Shown: piece by piece, positions 8,846 to 17,234 of the stretch
Layout: every line of letters begins with the position of its first letter
How positions within the stretch are numbered: position 1 is the stretch's first letter
Assembly: GCA_020975725.1 (NCBI GenBank)
Contig: QXJR01000003.1
Span: 806,001-870,000 of the forward strand
Length of the DNA stretch: 64,000 nt
Direction: 5' to 3'
DNA from: Picocystis sp. L7
Taxonomy: Eukaryota; Chlorophyta; Picocystophyceae; Picocystales; Picocystaceae
Notes under the pieces: generated by a model
Databases searched by the model: none
Seen by the model: only the letters and a program-made list of their open reading frames with translations
What the model was told of the DNA's origin: nothing
Position numbers and translations under genes: made by a program

Positions 8846-9505
8846 TCAAGGCTTTTTCAGGAGTCTACTGATGTCTTTCTCGAGTTCTTCTTCCGAGAAC
8901 TTCTGGTTGTAGTGTTTGACCGGTTTACCATTTCTGTCGACCAGGAACTTGTGAAAGTTCCAGGTGATCATTTCTGGTTCCCCTCCGAGCTCTTTGGTCA
9001 GGTATTCGAAGACGGGCGAGTGTTGTTGACCTCTCACGTCCACCTTTTGAAACAGGGGGAAGGTGACCCCGTACTGATCTCGAACGAATGCTTGGATTTC
9101 TTCGGGCGATCCAGGTTCCTGTGCTCCGAACTGGTTGCATGGGAACCCCAGCACGACGAATCCTCGATTTCGATACTTTTCGTACAGTTTCTGCAGCCCT
9201 TTGTAGTTGCTGTCGGTGTATCCGCACTCGGAGGCGACGTTGGTCACCAGCGCCACGAGACCTGCGTACTGTCCCAGGTCTGCGGGTGCACCTCCCAAGG
9301 TTTGGACTTTCATGGCGTAGATCCCAGTCTTGGACCTTCCATGCGGTCCATGGTTTGCGGCCCTGGGCAGGGGTGCGTGTGTGAGGTAGAGGCTGAATCC
9401 GACCAGTCCAACGAGGGTCAGCAGCAGCAACCTGGCTGCCCACGCCTTGTATCCTTTCACCCTCTTCTTTCGGCGCTTGCTCTCCTCCCAGCTGTCGTTC
9501 AACAT
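8846..9505 (-). CDS. GPX: Glutathione peroxidase, membrane-anchored, cysteine type
   Basis: A 219-residue thiol peroxidase. A basic N-terminus and one hydrophobic span (AARLLLLTLVGLVGFSLYL) precede the thioredoxin-fold domain, so it is probably membrane-anchored with the catalytic domain on one side. The peroxidatic Cys is in NVASECGYT where animal GPX has selenocysteine; the Gln (FPCNQFG) and Trp (TWNFHKF) partners are present. The usual plant resolving Cys, in the helix after FPCNQF, is absent: the aligned segment EEIQAFVRDQYGVTFP has none. FPC is the only other Cys of the domain, so recycling may differ from thioredoxin-dependent plant enzymes. The first ATG (9505) is used. Confidence 0.9.
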   Translation of the reverse strand: MLNDSWEESKRRKKRVKGYKAWAARLLLLTLVGLVGFSLYLTHAPLPRAANHGPHGRSKTGIYAMKVQTLGGAPADLGQYAGLVALVTNVASECGYTDSNYKGLQKLYEKYRNRGFVVLGFPCNQFGAQEPGSPEEIQAFVRDQYGVTFPLFQKVDVRGQQHSPVFEYLTKELGGEPEMITWNFHKFLVDRNGKPVKHYNQKFSEEELEKDISRLLKKP

Positions 9506-9848
9506 CGTCGCTTTCGTCCCCTCCACCGCGCTCGTGCTGCGTTGTTTCGGTTGGATCCCTCTCCCTCTCCCTCTGTCCCTCTCTCCCTCTCCTTCTCTCT
9601 CTCCCTCTCTCCCCTCTCTCCCTATACTGCTCCTCTCTCTCCCTCTCTCTCGACTCTCTCGCCCCTCTCCGTCTCTCCGTCTGTCCCTCTGTCCGGTTGG
9701 GTGGGTCCTGTCCCGGTGGATCTCCCACGAGAGGAAGGACCCATCCCGTGGTTTACGACGGGGTTAAGTCGAGGGGGGGAGGAAAAGGGGAGGAAGGAAG
9801 GAGAGGAGAGAAGAAACTCCCTCGAGGGGAAGGTCGACGACGGTGGGC
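9506..9848. promoter_or_regulatory. Bidirectional promoter, GPX / APC4, with CT microsatellite
   Basis: 343 bp lie between divergent starts. A CTCTCCCT-type pyrimidine tract occupies about 9550-9710. The reverse complement of the shared 15-mer AGGGAGTTTCTTCTC lies at 9808-9822, 26 bp from the APC4 ATG. Confidence 0.55.
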
Positions 9849-12017
9849 ATGGAATGGACGATGGCCGTGGACGAAACGGAGGAGGATGGACGCTCCTTCT
9901 CCGTGCTGGTGGAAAAGAAGACGTGGAAAGGGGTGGAACGGACCGTGTGGTCGCCGGCCATGGACCTACTGGCAGTGCTGACGGAAGACGGACAACTGGC
10001 CCTGCACCGACTCAACTGGCAGAAGCTCTGGTCCAACACCTTCGACACCGGCGCCGTCGACATCTGCTGGAAACCCAACGGAAAAGCCATTGCCGTGGGA
10101 CACGAGGACGGAACCGTGTCCCTCCTCGACGTGGAAAACGGAGACCTGCTCAAGTCCGTGCGAAGGCACCGCGCACCCGTCGATAAGCTGCGGTGGACCT
10201 GGGTGCAAGGAAACCATGCCAATCCAGGAGACGAGTACGTGGATCGATTGCAAGATGTGCTGGGAGATCCGATAGCACCGATCTCGAACGAAAAAGGTGG
10301 AGGGGGAAACAACACATCGAAGCAGAAAGGGAGGTGGGAAGGAGCGGTGTGGCCCGACCCAGAAGAAACCATGAATGTACTCTGCAGCTGCGATCGAGAC
10401 GGACAGGTCGTACTCAGCGCATTCGGGGTCGTGGAAATTGCCAGGTGGAACGTGAGGGATCAAAACGGATCCAAGGAAGAAAATCTAGGAGATATGTTGA
10501 AGATCGAACTGGCAAACGACGGCACGAAGATGGTCACTGCGTATGGAGTGAAGGATCCCACGGGAAGGCAGAGGGAACGGATACAAGTAGATCTGATCGA
10601 CGTGCGAATCCTGAACGAGAAAATGCAAGAGGTACACCGAGTGGCCCTCTTGAGTGCGAGGATCGGAATGCTGATGGAGTTTGCCGCCCAATCCATAGAC
10701 GCTGCCAACAAATCGTGGAAGGATCTGATGGAGTCCTTTGACAAGAAGATCAAGAAGCAGCTGGAAATGAGCCTGCGGGACGATGGAAGCACGAACACCC
10801 CGTACGAAGAGCTTCTTTCCCTGTTGGCTTGTGGAGTTCCAAGCAGGCCCATGGAACAGTTCTTGCTCGTCATACCGGGAGAGAGCGGTTTGAAGAGGAT
10901 CGCCAAACAGGCTGAAGCTGCCTGTGCAGATGTACACGCTGTCCTTGCCAAACGGGCATACCCCAACTTACGTATGGTGCTTTATCTTCTGGAAGATCTT
11001 CTGGGACTCTCGAGGTGCGTGAACAGGATAGAGGTTTTAGGTGTGGACGAGCACAATGTGTTGAAAGCTTTGGACTTGGCAACCCTCTTGTTACTCCAGA
11101 TCCAACGGGTTGCAGATGCCATAGAAACGGTGCGAGGGCAGTACCAGCTTTTCTTCAAGTGGTTGCATTCAGTGACTTTGATGAACGCAGAAGACCGAGG
11201 CGAACGTAAGCTGGCAGAGGAGGCGGAAATCATCACTTTGAAGGAAATGGACCGCCTCGTGCAGTTCCTTAGTCTCCAGTACAGCGAAGACTGCATCGCT
11301 CCGCACCTGGGCAAAAGCAATCGCAAAAACGCATGCTGGCCCATACCTTATCCCGATTGGCGTGACAGTCGCCTGAGCGAAGCAGTTGGGAACTTGCTCC
11401 ATTTGGACTTTTCAGACAACAGATACTCTTTGGATGCGCCGATGGTACGTCTCTTTGCTGCCGTAGAAGAGTCTCTCGGTGCTGTATTTCTGGCACCGCT
11501 GGAATGTATTTCCGGATCTTTCAACGTGACCGCTTCTCTGCAATTGGACGAGGTGGGGGGTCCAGAGGGACCATGCATCGATGTTCAGAACCTGGAAGAT
11601 GGCTTTCTCATCGCTCTTTCGGAGCGTGGAGTGGGCTTACAACTGGTTCACTTGTTGGGCAATGGCAAAGGGCATGCGCCAGCGGCCAGGCTTTCCTTGG
11701 GCGAATCAAGGGAGCTTGTGGATCTGATGTTCTACAAAGACAGTTTGTTGGCGGTTCTTTTCAACGTGGTGGGAACCACCGAATCGAAGCTTCTTTTGTT
11801 GGACTGTGGGGAGGTAGATTTAGGGGATTTGGGAGATGGTCGACTACATGCTTTGCCTTGGTCCTGTCGGCATCGCGTCTTTCCGCACGTGTCCAGCAAG
11901 CCTCTGGCGGTGATGGGTAGTCGAGGCGTGGGTTGTGTGGTCTTTGGTGGGAAGCGCGTGGTGTTGCTTGATTTGGAAGAGAACGAGGGCGATGAAGAGG
12001 AGGACTTGGAGGAATGA
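9849..12017 (+). CDS. APC4: Anaphase-promoting complex subunit 4
   Basis: A 722-residue scaffold subunit of the APC/C ubiquitin ligase, which drives cyclin and securin destruction in mitosis. The N-terminus is the APC4 WD40-type propeller: TVWSPAMDLLAVLTEDG, LHRLNWQKLWS, CWKPNGKAIAVGHEDG and LLDVENGDLL are successive blades. The long helical APC4 domain follows from about residue 290 (DDGSTNTPYEELLSLLACG, SGLKRIAKQAEAA), and the C-terminus returns to a beta-rich part ending in an acidic tail (EENEGDEEEDLEE). No introns are seen. The first in-frame ATG (9849) is used. An AATAAA lies about 105 bp after the stop. Confidence 0.88.
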   Translation: MEWTMAVDETEEDGRSFSVLVEKKTWKGVERTVWSPAMDLLAVLTEDGQLALHRLNWQKLWSNTFDTGAVDICWKPNGKAIAVGHEDGTVSLLDVENGDLLKSVRRHRAPVDKLRWTWVQGNHANPGDEYVDRLQDVLGDPIAPISNEKGGGGNNTSKQKGRWEGAVWPDPEETMNVLCSCDRDGQVVLSAFGVVEIARWNVRDQNGSKEENLGDMLKIELANDGTKMVTAYGVKDPTGRQRERIQVDLIDVRILNEKMQEVHRVALLSARIGMLMEFAAQSIDAANKSWKDLMESFDKKIKKQLEMSLRDDGSTNTPYEELLSLLACGVPSRPMEQFLLVIPGESGLKRIAKQAEAACADVHAVLAKRAYPNLRMVLYLLEDLLGLSRCVNRIEVLGVDEHNVLKALDLATLLLLQIQRVADAIETVRGQYQLFFKWLHSVTLMNAEDRGERKLAEEAEIITLKEMDRLVQFLSLQYSEDCIAPHLGKSNRKNACWPIPYPDWRDSRLSEAVGNLLHLDFSDNRYSLDAPMVRLFAAVEESLGAVFLAPLECISGSFNVTASLQLDEVGGPEGPCIDVQNLEDGFLIALSERGVGLQLVHLLGNGKGHAPAARLSLGESRELVDLMFYKDSLLAVLFNVVGTTESKLLLLDCGEVDLGDLGDGRLHALPWSCRHRVFPHVSSKPLAVMGSRGVGCVVFGGKRVVLLDLEENEGDEEEDLEE

Positions 12018-12255
12018 CGTGGTTTCATTTTTCAAGTTCAGGCAGGTTCTAGAGCATGCAAGGCATCTGTAGGCTTTCATTTTTGGCGGGTTGATCCCGT
12101 TGGGCATCCACGCGCTTGTTTTAATAAAGTTGGGCTCGTTCCATCCTTGTGTTTTCCCTTGGCAACGGGCGTGGACGGTCCATCACATTATGCACGGTTT
12201 TTCACCTTGTTTTCCCCCTTGGTACTTCCCGCACCGCGATGTTATCGGCTCGGTT

Positions 12256-12687
12256 TCAGGCCAGCGTTTGATCGAGGAATCTGTCCGAGAGGTATCCACC
12301 TCTGCTTCGGAATTCGAGTGCACCGGTTCGCAGGCCGATGTAGGCTGTGAATGCGAAGTTGGCGAGTACGAGCAGCAGGACAAGGATGATCATCAGGTGT
12401 CCTCCTTTGTCTTCCTTTTTTTTCGGCGTGGGTGTCGGCTTGGGTTCGGGCGGTGGTTTCGGCGCGGGTGGCGATGGCGGTGGCGGTGTGGGTGGTTCCG
12501 GTTCGGGTTCTGGCGTCGGTCCTTCCTTCGGCAACGTTTCTTCGACCCTCCTCCACGTTCCTTGCATTTCCACCGCAATTGCACGTGCGGTCTCTCCTCG
12601 TTGCACCCCCAGCATGACGCCCAGCAGCACCGCCATCACCCATGCGGTCGTGTGGAAGCGTCGTGGACGCGAACGGACACGTCCCAT
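12256..12687 (-). CDS. Small proline-rich membrane protein, unrecognised
   Basis: A 143-residue protein with no family I recognise. It has a basic start then a hydrophobic span (WVMAVLLGVMLGV) like a signal peptide, a short helical part, a proline-rich spacer of PEPEPP/PPPP type at about residues 57-88, a basic KKKEDK block, and one strong membrane helix (HLMIILVLLLVLANFAF) with a short tail. The layout suggests a type I or double-pass protein whose Pro-rich part lies in the lumen or wall, as in algal wall or secretory proteins; this is inference. The start at 12687 was chosen because it gives the signal-like N-terminus. Convergent with APC4. Confidence 0.6.
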   Translation of the reverse strand: MGRVRSRPRRFHTTAWVMAVLLGVMLGVQRGETARAIAVEMQGTWRRVEETLPKEGPTPEPEPEPPTPPPPSPPAPKPPPEPKPTPTPKKKEDKGGHLMIILVLLLVLANFAFTAYIGLRTGALEFRSRGGYLSDRFLDQTLA

Positions 12688-13307
12688 CGCGTCTTTCGGT
12701 GTCCCTCGCTCTCTCCCACACGTGCACCTCCAGACCCACCTTGAGACACACCCCCAGACACCCAGATGCACCCGCGTTCGGGTCGGGACACGGAAGCAGA
12801 CACACCCCGACACACCCTCGGGGGAGAAGGCGTTCGCAGCTCGGGGACACGCCCCCCCTCCATGTTCGGTTCGGGTTCCTTTCACAACCGTCACAACCCA
12901 GTCCCACGGGGACCAGGGCGAATCTGGGGGAGATCGCCTCCCCTCCGCGGGATCGAGACTGTAAGAGACGGAGAGAAACACCCTGGGGGATCGAAATCCC
13001 CGGGACGGGATACCTCCACGGGTCTCGTCGCCCCTTCCGTCCTTCGTCCGGAATTCGTCCCCTCCGTTTTTGTCGATCTTCGTTCGATCCGCAGAGGATC
13101 CGGTGCGCCGCCTTCCGGCGGCGCCATCCCCGTTCCCTTACTATTCGGATCCGTCTTCCCATCTCCTGCGGTTTCCCCCCGTTTCGAGACCGGTGGCGAT
13201 CCCCTTTGTAGACGAACCGTGGCCCGGGTTGGGTGGAGGGTGGGTGCACCCACAACCTTGGTGTGCGGATTGGCGCAGAGGAATCCACCACCGCTTCGTG
13301 GATCGCC
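12688..13307. promoter_or_regulatory. Divergent promoter region, proline-rich gene / NOP58
   Basis: 620 bp with no convincing gene. It contains a stretch of repeated ACACCC/ACAC motifs (about 12720-12820), a GGGATCGAAATCCC palindrome near 12990, and GGATCC/CCGGCGG-type sequence nearer NOP58. Long open frames here are Arg/Pro-rich and look accidental. Confidence 0.4.
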
Positions 13308-15383
13308 ATGCTGCTCCTGTTCGAGACATCCGCCGGATTCGGACTGTTCAAGGTGCTGGACGAAGGGAAGATCAAAGAAGAAAAGGTGAGACGCATAGCA
13401 GGGGAAGAAAAGAGCGACAGAGGAAACCGGGGTGGACGACGAAACACACCGTGTCGGCGTCAGACCCACCCACTGGGAATGGAACGGAACGAGGGAAAAC
13501 GTAGAAGCGGGAATGCATGGAAGCTGACCGTTCGTCCAACCTGCGATCCAGGACCTGGGAAAGTACTTCTCCACATCCGAAGGGGCCAACAAGGTAAGGA
13601 ACAAGAGGACAACCGAACGACACACCCCACCACCCGAACGAGGAAAGACGACTTGGATGGCAACACGGATGGGAATCGACGAGATTCAGGAGCTGACGGC
13701 GACCACGTGCGATATCCACGCAGTTTGTGAAGCTGAAAGCTTTCAGCAAGTTCGAAAACACCACCGATGCCCTCGCCGCAGCCACCGCGCTGGTCGACAG
13801 CAAACTCAGCAAAGGGCTGAAGAAATTCCTGAAGAAAAATGTGGGCGAAGAAACCCTTGCACTGGCCGATTCCAAGCTAGGAAGCATTGTCAAGGACAAG
13901 CTTGGCATCAACTGCGTCGCCAATGGCAGCGTCCTAGAACTGGCCAGAGGAGTGCGGAGCCAGCTGGGTGCACTCGTCAGCGAATTCGCCGGACAAGACC
14001 TCTCTCCCATGTCCCTTGGCCTGGCGCATAGCCTTTCCAGGTACAAACTGAAGTTTAGTCCTGAGAAGGTGGACACCATGATCATACAGGCGATCGGATT
14101 GCTGGACGACTTGGACAAAGAACTCAACACCTACGCCATGAGGGCACGAGAATGGTATGGCTGGCATTTCCCCGAAATGTCCAAGATCGTCACCGACAAC
14201 GTGGATTACGCAAAGACCGTGAAGCTCATGGGCACCAGGGAATGTGCGGCAAAAACTGACTTCTCGGACATTCTGCCGGAGGAAGTGGAATCCGAGCTCA
14301 AAGACGCTTCCATAATCTCCATGGGAACAGAAATCAACGAGATGGATATGACGAACATCATCCAGCTGTGCGACCAAGTCATTTCCCTCTCGGAGTACCG
14401 GACCCAGCTCTTCGAATACCTGAAGAGCAGAATGAATGCCATTGCTCCGAACCTGACGGTGCTCGTCGGTGAGCTCGTGGGAGCCAGATTGATCGCGCAT
14501 GCTGGAAGCTTAATCAACCTGGCGAAACATCCAGCATCCACTGTACAGATCCTCGGGGCTGAGAAGGCATTGTTTAGGGCACTGAAGACAAAGCACGAAA
14601 CACCAAAATATGGATTGATTTATCATGCTTCTCTGATTGGGCAATCGGCCCCGAAGTTCAAGGGAAAGATTTCAAGGGTACTCGCAGCCAAGTGTTCCCT
14701 TGCAATTAGGGTAGATGCACTGTCCGATTCGCCGGATGCTACCATTGGCATTGAAAACAGAGCAAAGGTAAGGTAGCGCACGACGCAGGAGCTGAATTGT
14801 TTGCCCGCGATTCGTGGCAGAACTGTCCAGCGGAAGGACTTGAAACACCCGTCTGTGGCTGTCAGTTTTGAACGTGGGCCAAAGAAGCGCCTGTCCCTCT
14901 CCGGGGTGCCAAAAGTAACTCTCATGCATGGTCCCTTCGAAAGGCACAGGGACATCCCCCTACGTATGCGTGGAACATCTCCAAGTTTCGCAACTGCATG
15001 ATGTACTGACCAAGTTGTTCGATACGCAATGCGCACAGGTGGAGGCCAGGTTGAGACAGTTGGAGGGCAAGGCCTTGGGTGCTCTCTCGGCCAGGAAAAC
15101 TGGCACGGACCCACAGAAATACGATAAGTTCCGCTCGCCAGAAACTCCAGGGATGGTCACCACGCCAAGAGCGTACAACGTTGAAGGAGATGTTGCCTTG
15201 GAAACGCCAAAAAGCACGGAGACAAAGGAGAAGAAAGAGAAGAAGGACAAGAGCGAGAAGAAGGACAAGAGCGAGAAGAAGGAAAAGAAGAGGAAATCCA
15301 GGTCCGAGGAGGACGGTACACCAAAGGAGAAGGGGAGCGAATCCGAGAAGAAGAAGAAGAAGAGAGAGAAGAAGGAGGGCTAA
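13308..15383 (+). CDS. NOP58: NOP58, core box C/D snoRNP protein, four exons
   Basis: Core protein of box C/D snoRNPs, which guide 2'-O-methylation and early processing of rRNA in the nucleolus. Exons are 13308-13385, 13552-13593, 13724-14767 and 15039-15383, all joined in phase 0, giving 502 residues. Exon 1 starts LLLFETSAGFGLFKVL and exon 2 is the 14-residue DLGKYFSTSEGANK, matching the equivalent stretch of human NOP58. The Nop domain follows (REWYGWHFPEMSKI, SEYRTQLFEYLKSRM, GELVGARLIAHAGSL, AKHPASTVQILGAEKALF). The tail is a KKEKKDK/KKKKKR lysine-rich nucleolar tail. All three introns have CTGAC branch sites; the third is longest at 271 nt. Confidence 0.95.
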
Positions 15384-15575
15384 TGCCTCCTTGGTGGAAG
15401 GTAGGAAGTCGAGGCACTCGTGTAATAGACAGGAGGAAATAACATTCAAGTTTGGTATTTATTCTATAGATTGGTGGTGTCTGATGAACACCATGGTGGA
15501 TTTAGATTTTGTCTACCTCTTCCAGAGGCATGTGCATGGATTCCTGCAGCAAGCAGATGTGATGCTAGTGAAAAC

Positions 15576-15974
15576 TTAGAATTCTTGGGAGACCGAGCCC
15601 GATGTTCCCTTCTTGCCCGCTTTCTTTGGCAGGAGCACGGTGTGGATGTTGGGCAACACACCTCCTGCAGCAATGGTGACGGATCCCAACAGCTTGGACA
15701 ACTCTTCGTCGTTCCTCACGGCCAACTGGATGTGGCGGGGCACAATCCTGGTCTTCTTGTTGTCCCTAGCAGCGTTTCCTGCCAATTCCAGCACTTCAGC
15801 AGCGAGATACTCGAGCACGGCGGCCAGGTACACGGGCGCACCGGCTCCGATGCGGGTGGCGTACTTGCCAGCCTTGAGGTAGCGTGCCACACGTCCCACG
15901 GGGAACTGCAGACCGGCCTTGGTGGACTTGGTCACAGCCTTCTTGGCGGACTTTCCTTTTCCACGTCCAGACAT
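15576..15974 (-). CDS. H2AX: Histone H2A.X
   Basis: A 132-residue histone H2A. The fold is standard: [60 protein letters not shown], and [18 protein letters not shown]. The C-terminus is GSVSQEF, ending in the SQ-E-hydrophobic motif that ATM/ATR kinases phosphorylate at DNA breaks, so this is the H2A.X type. No canonical H2A copy is in the window. The gene is divergent from H2B across a 357-bp shared promoter. The downstream side has TTTATT (AATAAA on the minus strand) and no histone stem-loop that I can see, so the mRNA is probably polyadenylated. Confidence 0.97.
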   Translation of the reverse strand: MSGRGKGKSAKKAVTKSTKAGLQFPVGRVARYLKAGKYATRIGAGAPVYLAAVLEYLAAEVLELAGNAARDNKKTRIVPRHIQLAVRNDEELSKLLGSVTIAAGGVLPNIHTVLLPKKAGKKGTSGSVSQEF

Positions 15975-16331
15975 CTTGCTTGCGTTTGTCGAGCGACGAG
16001 TGCGACGGTGGTCCGAAGCGCGCTGGTGGATTCTGATCCCAGGAACGCGACGATCGACCTATTCATGCCCAGGCGCACCGATCCGGGGGGTCTTTCCCTG
16101 ACCAATCCGAACACGGGGCGGGGCGTGCTTTCGGCTCTTTGATTGGTCGACGGGGGGGACCCCCGGATCGATCCGGCCTTGGGGGCAGGGATTGGCTCGA
16201 GGGCGTGTCCCCCCCGGATCGTTCCTCGGGGTGATGGGAAGGTTCTTAACACCTTCCTTCGTGACACAGGACATCAGAACGTCCACGCGCTCCTACCACG
16301 TGCACCTTTTCGTGCGCCTCCTTTTGACGTC
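15975..16331. promoter_or_regulatory. Histone H2A.X / H2B bidirectional promoter
   Basis: The 357 bp contain three CCAAT boxes: CCAAT at 16102-16106, and ATTGG (inverted) at 16142-16146 and 16191-16195, spaced about 40-50 bp. A CGATCCGGGGG-type motif occurs three times (near 16078, 16160 and 16208), once inside the 14-bp palindrome CCGGATCGATCCGG. CCAAT clusters are common in replication-dependent histone promoters. Confidence 0.65.
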
Positions 16332-16688
16332 ATGGCTCCTCCCAAGAAGGCCGACAAGAAGCCCGCCAAGAAGACGACGAAGAAGACCGGAGGGACGAAG
16401 AAGAAGGCCAAGACCGAGTCCTACAAGATCTACATCTACAAGGTGCTCAAGCAGGTGCATCCCGACACCGGCATCAGCTCCAAGGCCATGTCCATCATGA
16501 ACTCGTTCATCAACGACATCTTCGAGAAGATCGCCACCGAGGCCTCCAAGCTGGCCCGTTACAGCAAGAAACCCACCGTCACCTCCAGGGAAATCCAGAC
16601 CGCGGTGCGTTTGATCTTGCCGGGCGAATTGGCCAAGCACGCCGTGTCCGAGGGCACCAAGGCCGTGACCAAGTTCACCGCTGCCTAA
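16332..16688 (+). CDS. H2B: Histone H2B
   Basis: A 118-residue core histone. The Lys-rich tail ([16 protein letters not shown]) is followed by the histone fold: [44 protein letters not shown], and [21 protein letters not shown]. The C-terminus [12 protein letters not shown] carries the Lys ubiquitinated by Bre1/HUB-type ligases. The start is fixed by the normal H2B N-terminus; the frame is open back to 16143 but that part is promoter. AATAAA follows about 80 bp after the stop, with no stem-loop. Confidence 0.97.
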   Translation: MAPPKKADKKPAKKTTKKTGGTKKKAKTESYKIYIYKVLKQVHPDTGISSKAMSIMNSFINDIFEKIATEASKLARYSKKPTVTSREIQTAVRLILPGELAKHAVSEGTKAVTKFTAA

Positions 16689-16771
16689 GCAACCAAGCAC
16701 TTTCTTTCTACGCGTCCGCGGTCCGAAGCATTCTACCTGGACGGCGTGCGGATGTGCACTTCACTAAATAA

Positions 16772-17234
16772 AGGCAACCGAACCCTCCCCTTTTTTGACA
16801 TCTCCTTCCCTTCGCCAACAGGCCTGCGATCCTGCTGCTGCTTACTTATATGCCTTCGAAACGTTCAGCCGTCTGCTTGACTCTCGTTCGTGCATTCGAT
16901 GGGCTTGTATGGACTTTGCCTTCCAGGTTGGAGGGACACATTCCAATCCGGTGAACTCCAGGAGATTGCGGCAGATGCTGCACTTTGTGCGAGATTGTCG
17001 TGAAGACGCTGCTGGTTCTACCGTGTTCGAGGAGTTAATTGCATGCGGCCATGCGGTTACAATTAAGGTAAGGCATGCTGCACGTGTGTGAAGACAAAGC
17101 AGGAATCGCTCGCAATCGTTGGTAGCTTTGCCTGGAACGGTGGAGCGGAACGAAGGGTCAGGTGCTAGGAACTCTCACGAATATGGTAGACTTCCAGCAA
17201 GCAACCTCAACATTTATTACCGGGGGTGTCGACA
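16772..17234. other. Intergenic region after H2B with an unrecognised small open frame
   Basis: A 98-codon frame on the + strand (16795-17091) encodes a Cys/Arg-containing product with no known domain. Its end runs into a GTAAGG resembling a splice donor, but no downstream exon fits before the golgin gene. It starts only about 25 bp after the H2B polyadenylation signal. It may be chance, or part of an H2B read-through transcript. TTTATT near 17210 is the likely polyadenylation signal of the minus-strand golgin gene. Confidence 0.3.

Noticed and set aside
12688-13447. Extension of the proline-rich gene to 12981 or 13447
   Set aside because: The added residues are low-complexity and Arg-rich; the signal-like start at 12687 is a better boundary.
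14768-15038. Box C/D snoRNA inside the long third intron of NOP58
   Set aside because: ATGATGT and CTGA occur together near the 3' end, but they overlap the branch site and lack the needed spacing and terminal stem.
15384-15575. Histone 3' stem-loop between H2A.X and NOP58
   Set aside because: No GGCYCTTTTCAGRGCC-like hairpin is present; an AATAAA on the minus strand is.
16143-16331. N-terminal extension of H2B
   Set aside because: Histone H2B homology starts at the MAPPKK at 16332 and the upstream part holds CCAAT boxes.
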